The position numbers and the translations under genes are program-made. The notes under the pieces were generated by a model, which made no database searches, was not told the origin of the DNA, and saw only the letters and a program-made list of their open reading frames with translations. DNA of 64,000 nt from Paenibacillus doosanensis (lineage in GTDB: Bacteria > Bacillota > Bacilli > Paenibacillales > NBRC-103111), in NCBI RefSeq assembly GCF_025060755.1, contig NZ_JANYUY010000002.1, forward strand, positions 1 through 64,000, read 5' to 3'. Below, piece by piece: positions 60,097 to 64,000 of this stretch. How positions within the stretch are numbered: position 1 is the first letter of the stretch; each line of letters starts with the position of its first letter.

Positions 60097-60909
60097 TTAA
60101 AGCTTGGCTCGTCTGGAGACGAACGGTTCCCCGTCCCACAGCACCTCCGTAGCCGCCCGCCGCGACTGCATCTCCGGTTCTTCCAGCAGCAGGAAGAAAT
60201 TTTTGGTCGGCAGCTCGCCGAGCCCGTGCTTGGCGGACAATCGATCCAGATAAGGGCGCATATCCTCATGCACGCCCGACAGATTGCCTCCTTGCTGCGA
60301 GAAAGCGTACAAGGCGCTTGCTACCGGCACCCGCTTCACCTTCCCATGCGCGGATGCGCGCAGGAAGAAATCCCAATCCCAATAATGGTACATCTGCTCG
60401 TCGAACCATCCGATCCGGTCGTGGAGATCCTTACGGTACAAACAGCCCGAAGAGACGAAGGTCGAGAACCGCCGCATGGCCGCTTCGTCGTGCTCATAGG
60501 CGAATACGAACCGCCTTGTCGCCCTGCGAGTCCGTCCGACCCATTCATAATCGAATATTTCCACATCCGAATATACCAAATCCGCATCGGCCGCTTCCTT
60601 GAGCATCCGCTCCACATGAGTCGGCAGCAGCAGATCGTCGTCATCACATAGCATAACATACTCGCCGCGCGCATGCTCCAGACCGCAGTTTCTCGCTCGC
60701 ACATGCCTGACGTTGCTTTCCAAATCGACGACGGTCATATCCAGCTCCGGATACAGCCTGCGTATTTCGTCAACCGGCTCACCCGCATCATTGACGATGA
60801 TGATTTGCAAATGACGATACGTTTGTCTCCACAGAGACTCAACCAGCTCACTCACGCTATCCGGACGATTGTACGTCGGAACGATAACCGATACCAAAGG
60901 CTGTTTCAT
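60097..60909 (-). CDS. Glycosyltransferase family 2
   Basis: 270 residues. The GT-A fold begins with VSVIVPTYNRPDSV; the metal-binding DXD region is MLCDDDDLLLPTHVE (near residue 95), and the WDWDFFLRA segment follows near residue 180. No membrane segment; the enzyme is probably cytosolic, adding a sugar to a polysaccharide or protein acceptor. GGGGGGA precedes the ATG. It is alone: no other polysaccharide genes are nearby. The C-terminal 60 residues are basic and not part of the core fold. Confidence 0.9.
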   Translation of the reverse strand: MKQPLVSVIVPTYNRPDSVSELVESLWRQTYRHLQIIIVNDAGEPVDEIRRLYPELDMTVVDLESNVRHVRARNCGLEHARGEYVMLCDDDDLLLPTHVERMLKEAADADLVYSDVEIFDYEWVGRTRRATRRFVFAYEHDEAAMRRFSTFVSSGCLYRKDLHDRIGWFDEQMYHYWDWDFFLRASAHGKVKRVPVASALYAFSQQGGNLSGVHEDMRPYLDRLSAKHGLGELPTKNFFLLLEEPEMQSRRAATEVLWDGEPFVSRRAKL

Positions 60910-61294
60910 AGGCCGTGTCCCCCCGCATGTTCACCAAGTTCCTCATGTCCTGTTCTCAAAAGCCGCTATTGTCAAGATACCAAAAAAAAGCCCGAAGGGA
61001 AACAACTGCAAGCAACCTTTTATCTGTCCGAACGTACTAAACTTATAGGGATGTGCGATTTTGGACGCTTTTGGCAAGAGGAATTCCGGCTCTTTTGTTG
61101 AACAAGTATTAGATGAGCGTGCGTATGCCTGCCGGTACGGAGGCCGCGCGGCATGGTTTCTTGGCCTGCCGAAGACGCTCGTTACAGCAGGGCCGGCGCC
61201 TATTTTCCTAACAATTCGCCGCAAAGCGATCCCGCCGCCCGAAACCATATAGAAGCTTTTACCTCACACCCTAGAGTCAGGAGGAATGTTCCGC
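60910..61294. other. Divergent intergenic region, no gene seen
   Basis: Lies between the glycosyltransferase gene (minus) and the copper-amine-oxidase-stalk gene (plus). A TTGACA occurs on the minus strand near 60969-60974 without a matching -10. No repeat or RNA was recognised. Confidence 0.5.
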
Positions 61295-62098
61295 ATGCCG
61301 TGGTTAAGAAAAATTCGCTTGCCGCAGCTCGCCTTATTCGTTTCCATGCTTCTCCCGTTCGATCTTCCGGTGCATGCCAGCGCTCAGGATGCCGTGCAAA
61401 TATATCTGTTTCAGGAAAAAGTGCAGTGGGAGCAACAGCCGTATATCGAGCAGGGCAATACGATGGTGCCTATGCGCAGTCTCTTCGAGAAGCTGGGCTT
61501 TACCGTAGAATGGGACCCGGGCACTCAGACCGCGACGGCGGTCAAAGGAGATTTGACGCTTTCTTTAACCGTCAGCAAAGCAACGGCAGCGGTCAACCAG
61601 ACCCAATATAATCTGGAGGTTGCGCCGCAGATCAAGGACGGAAGCACCTTCATTCCCCTTCGCTTTGTCAGCGAAGCATCCGGATCAGTCGTAAGCTGGG
61701 ACGAAGCGGCCCGAACCGTGCATATCGATACGCCGGCCGACGACCCGCAGCAAAAGATTCATAATCTGATCGATAATATTACCCAGAGCAGCAGCTTCAC
61801 GCAGATGGTTCTGGCTATTACGGATGGCGACGGCATCAAGAAAAATGAAGTGAATATAACCGATGTCGCGCTCGGCAGCGACGGTCTTACAGCCAAAGCC
61901 AAGTTCCAGGTCGGCTTTACCGTCTCCAAAGCGGTGAAGAAAGGCAACGGGGTGACGATTTCCCCATCGGAAACCGCCTTGTACGAATTTACCTGCGACG
62001 TCTACAAGGACAAGGCCGGCCAATGGCTGCTCAGCTCGCCTCCCGCTTCCATGAAATATGAGCTGGTTGAGAAAAAACCGTTTATGGACGCATCCTAA
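61295..62098 (+). CDS. Secreted copper-amine-oxidase-stalk domain protein
   Basis: 267 residues from ATG 61295, ten bases after GGAGG; ATG 61286 lies too close to that site. Signal peptide about 1-31. Residues 50-145 carry the copper amine oxidase N-terminal (stalk) domain, seen as two similar beta segments GNTMVPMRSLFEKLGFTVEWD and GSTFIPLRFVSEASGSVVSWD. This domain is widespread in Paenibacillus secreted proteins and has no oxidase activity by itself. The C-terminal 115 residues are an unassigned beta-rich region. Function unknown. Terminator at 62164-62200. Confidence 0.85.
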   Translation: MPWLRKIRLPQLALFVSMLLPFDLPVHASAQDAVQIYLFQEKVQWEQQPYIEQGNTMVPMRSLFEKLGFTVEWDPGTQTATAVKGDLTLSLTVSKATAAVNQTQYNLEVAPQIKDGSTFIPLRFVSEASGSVVSWDEAARTVHIDTPADDPQQKIHNLIDNITQSSSFTQMVLAITDGDGIKKNEVNITDVALGSDGLTAKAKFQVGFTVSKAVKKGNGVTISPSETALYEFTCDVYKDKAGQWLLSSPPASMKYELVEKKPFMDAS

Positions 62099-62163
62099 CA
62101 GTCAATCGCTATGCACAAAAGTTACTCCGCCGGACAGACTCCTAACCGAATACAAACCGGCAG

Positions 62164-62200
62164 CAAGCCCCTTGCGGTTAAGCAGGGGGCTTGTTTTATT
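62164..62200 (+). terminator. Terminator after the stalk-domain gene
   Basis: CAAGCCCCTTGC (62164-62175) pairs with GCAGGGGGCTTG (62182-62193) with one G-U pair, followed by TTTTATTT. Confidence 0.9.
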
Positions 62201-62294
62201 TGCAGAAAACTTTTCCTTTGGCTGCGCCTCTTGTTTTACAACAAAACCGTTACAACATCGGTAATAACAGCCTATAAGCAGGAGATAATATAGT

Positions 62295-62324
62295 TAAAGG
62301 GGCGCTCCTTTCGGAGCCGCCCCT
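62295..62324 (-). terminator. Terminator after the GNAT gene
   Basis: Minus-strand AGGGGCGGCTCC pairs with GGAGCGCCCCT (one bulge) around GAAA, followed by TTAA; the T-run is short. Confidence 0.65.
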
Positions 62325-62341
62325 CTTAGTTCGATCTTATT

Positions 62342-63022
62342 TTACAGCGGCAGCAGCCGCACTTGATCGCGCTGCTTTAATTGCGCCACCATATCGTACC
62401 AAGCCTGCGGCTTGTTCGGCAGCACGGCGTAATACCGCTCCAGGAAAGCGCTGATCAGCGAGGCGGGAATCGCCCCCAGGCTGTCCGCATCGTCTCCGAA
62501 CGGCATGAAGCCGAGGTCCAGCTCCTGCACCGCGGCGCCGTCGTTATGCCACGACGGATGGACGTAGCCGAGATCGAGCTTGCGGTAGCCGATATGGGCC
62601 AGCACCTCGCGGCGGACGAACGGGTCCATCGGCTTGACGCCGCCGAAGCTGTGATCCTGCGCCAAGTAGGGGTTGTAAATCTCGGCGAACATACCAAGCA
62701 GCTTACCGCCGGCGGCGCCTACCAGCGACAGAAGGTCGCTTGTCCGCTGCTTGACCAGGAACGGCCCGATGCCGAGCCCTTCGCGTCCGATAATCGTAAA
62801 ATCGGTCATAGCGACCTGCATATCTTCGTAGTAGCGGTACTCGGTGGCGCCTACTACCTGCCCTTCATGAACGGCTACGAACACGCGAATGCCCGGGTCC
62901 TGCAGCGGCTCGGCCCACAGCTCGTACTCCAGCACTTCCTCCGGCGGGAAGACGGTTTGCATCAGCTCATGCATTTGTTTAAAATACGGATCGGCAATAT
63001 TCGTAATGCGATGGTAATCCAT
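62342..63022 (-). CDS. GNAT-family N-acetyltransferase-like protein
   Basis: 226 residues from ATG 63022 with AGGAG upstream; the frame is open to 63079 without a site. The first part resembles a GNAT fold: FPPEEVLEYELWAE, VFVAVHEGQVVGATEYRYY and DFTIIGREGLGIGPFLVKQ, the last in place of the acetyl-CoA loop Q/RxxGxG/A (RxGLGIG). The C-terminal 100 residues are longer than in minimal GNATs. Substrate unknown. It lies after the adenine deaminase gene, with a terminator between. Confidence 0.75.
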   Translation of the reverse strand: MDYHRITNIADPYFKQMHELMQTVFPPEEVLEYELWAEPLQDPGIRVFVAVHEGQVVGATEYRYYEDMQVAMTDFTIIGREGLGIGPFLVKQRTSDLLSLVGAAGGKLLGMFAEIYNPYLAQDHSFGGVKPMDPFVRREVLAHIGYRKLDLGYVHPSWHNDGAAVQELDLGFMPFGDDADSLGAIPASLISAFLERYYAVLPNKPQAWYDMVAQLKQRDQVRLLPL

Positions 63023-63103
63023 GTTCTCCCACTCTCCTATCCTTAACATAAAGCTAGTATAGCAAGGGTTCGGCTCCAATCCAAATCGGAACCTGCCGCA
63101 TGT

Positions 63104-63142
63104 AAAAAAGGCCTTCCGTACCCATGCATCCGGCGGAAGGCC
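63104..63142 (-). terminator. Terminator after the adenine deaminase gene
   Basis: Minus-strand GGCCTTCCG (63134-63142) pairs with CGGAAGGCC (63110-63118), followed by six T residues (63104-63109). Confidence 0.9.
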
Positions 63143-63154
63143 CTTCTAATATTC

Positions 63155-64000
63155 CTATTCCTTGTCCATCAACAACGGCACCACTTGACCGCGATTCACG
63201 TCGATCAAGCCGAAGTCGGTAATCTTCAGCGCAGGGCTGACCGGCAAAGAATGGGTGCTGATCGACATGATCGGATTGTAATGATGATATCCGAGCGCTT
63301 CCATCGCCTCGCGCAGCCGCTGCACTTCGGCGGCGGTCCGCTCCAGCGGTTCCTCCGTCAGGATGCCGCCTACCGGAAGCCGCAGGCTCGCCAGCACCCG
63401 GCCGTCTTCCACGACGCAGAAGCCGCCCTGGCCGGCGATCACCTCATTGGCCGCCAGCATCATATCGGCGGCGCTATGGCCGACAACCAGCAGATTGTGG
63501 TTGTCGTGGGAATACGTCGTGGCGATCGCGCCGCGTCGGATCGTATCGCCGCCGATCAGGCCGTACGCGCGGCTGCCGGTTTTGCCGTAGCGCTCGAACG
63601 TCGCTATCAGGCCGTACGGGCTCTCCTGCCAGCGGACTTCCCCGCCGCGAACTTCCACCTCGCCGTGCACTTCCTCGGTGAAGGTCGAGCCGTTCTTCAC
63701 CGTCATCACGCGGCCGAGATATTGCCCGTCCTGCTTCTCCGTACGGATCGCAAAATCCTGCTCGGTCAATAACGGAAGCTGGACGCTATGGTAGAAATAG
63801 GAAGGAAATGCGTAGCGGCGCTCCGCACATTTGTAATCCTCCCGCGCATCATACACTTTGCTTCCCCGCTTGTACACTTGTCCGATGGTCAATTTTTCCA
63901 GGTCGTTAAGCAGCGAGAAGTCGGCAATCTTGCCGGGGGCAATCGCGCCGCGGTCCAGCAGCTTCATCCGCCGCGCAGGCGTGAACGTCGCCGCATAGAT
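63155..64000 (-). CDS. ade: Adenine deaminase, C-terminal part (cut by the window edge)
   Basis: The frame runs without a stop from 63155 through the right edge, so only about 281 C-terminal residues of an expected 580 or so are seen. The piece begins in the end of the amidohydrolase domain (TPARRMKLLDRGAIAPGKIADF) and continues with the family-specific C-terminal domain (THDNHNLL-like TYSHDNHNLLVVG, and GGFCVVEDGRV). Adenine deaminase converts adenine to hypoxanthine with Fe/Mn in purine salvage. The metal-site histidines of the barrel lie outside the window. A terminator follows the stop. Confidence 0.93.
   Translation of the reverse strand: MYAATFTPARRMKLLDRGAIAPGKIADFSLLNDLEKLTIGQVYKRGSKVYDAREDYKCAERRYAFPSYFYHSVQLPLLTEQDFAIRTEKQDGQYLGRVMTVKNGSTFTEEVHGEVEVRGGEVRWQESPYGLIATFERYGKTGSRAYGLIGGDTIRRGAIATTYSHDNHNLLVVGHSAADMMLAANEVIAGQGGFCVVEDGRVLASLRLPVGGILTEEPLERTAAEVQRLREAMEALGYHHYNPIMSISTHSLPVSPALKITDFGLIDVNRGQVVPLLMDKE

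Overview
The window looks like a stretch of chromosome from a spore-forming Firmicute of the Paenibacillaceae (Paenibacillus-like). The reasons are a YhcN/YlaJ spore lipoprotein, bacilliredoxin, PCYCGC-motif and DUF3905-type proteins, a caa3 oxidase in Bacillales order, LplABCD-like pectin-oligosaccharide genes, an S-layer homology protein, strong AGGAGG ribosome sites, frequent TTG/GTG starts and moderately high GC. This is an inference from gene families; no 16S gene is present. There is one tRNA (Lys-CUU), no CRISPR array and no intact insertion sequence.

Layout. 1-3.9 kb: minus-strand housekeeping block (DinB-like protein, acyl-CoA thioesterase, acpS, nadE, bacilliredoxin, DUF3905-like, a 39-residue protein). 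4.1-10.7 kb: flavoprotein oxidoreductase, GH28 polygalacturonase with a RhaM-like partner, CDF metal exporter, small unknown proteins, Nudix hydrolase. 10.8-16 kb: tRNA-Lys, aldolase-like enzyme behind a long leader, NlpC/P60 hydrolase, PepSY protein, a histidine kinase without a response regulator, and an SPL-like radical SAM protein. 16-27.2 kb: a carbohydrate-uptake island with two permeases, two paralogous lipoproteins, a membrane AraC regulator, a cytosolic AraC regulator and a divergent GH4 enzyme; with the GH28 gene it suggests use of pectin fragments. 27-35 kb: ZIP transporter, malic enzyme with a perfect palindrome in its leader, membrane-thioredoxin fusion, SH3b-NlpC/P60 protein, PCYCGC lipoprotein, two-component pair. 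35-40.6 kb: caa3 oxidase operon ctaCDEF-ctaG-DUF420. 40.9-49.7 kb: YhcN/YlaJ lipoprotein, DEAD-box helicase with a 96-bp tandem repeat, guanylate-kinase-like protein, CvfC-like HEAT protein, MBL hydrolase, SGNH hydrolase, thiamine diphosphokinase, DUF554 protein. 50-64 kb: secreted protein plus a 1417-residue S-layer-homology protein, SulP transporter, RNase H, RecQ, glycosyltransferase, copper-amine-oxidase-stalk protein, GNAT, and an adenine deaminase cut by the right edge.

The most unusual content is between genes. A modular, hairpin-rich repeat (called R1 here) occurs three times, at 19944-20119, 35072-35169 and 45759-45930. Each copy begins directly after the U-tract of an intrinsic terminator and carries a different combination of modules. 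A second repeat (R2) occurs at 34918-35056 and 49824-49962. A 134-bp imperfect palindrome with 10-bp perfect ends (R3) lies at 24453-24586. Other signals are a 35-bp perfect palindrome in front of the malic enzyme gene and U-less hairpins at three convergent gene junctions. All were found by reading; no database or folding program was used.
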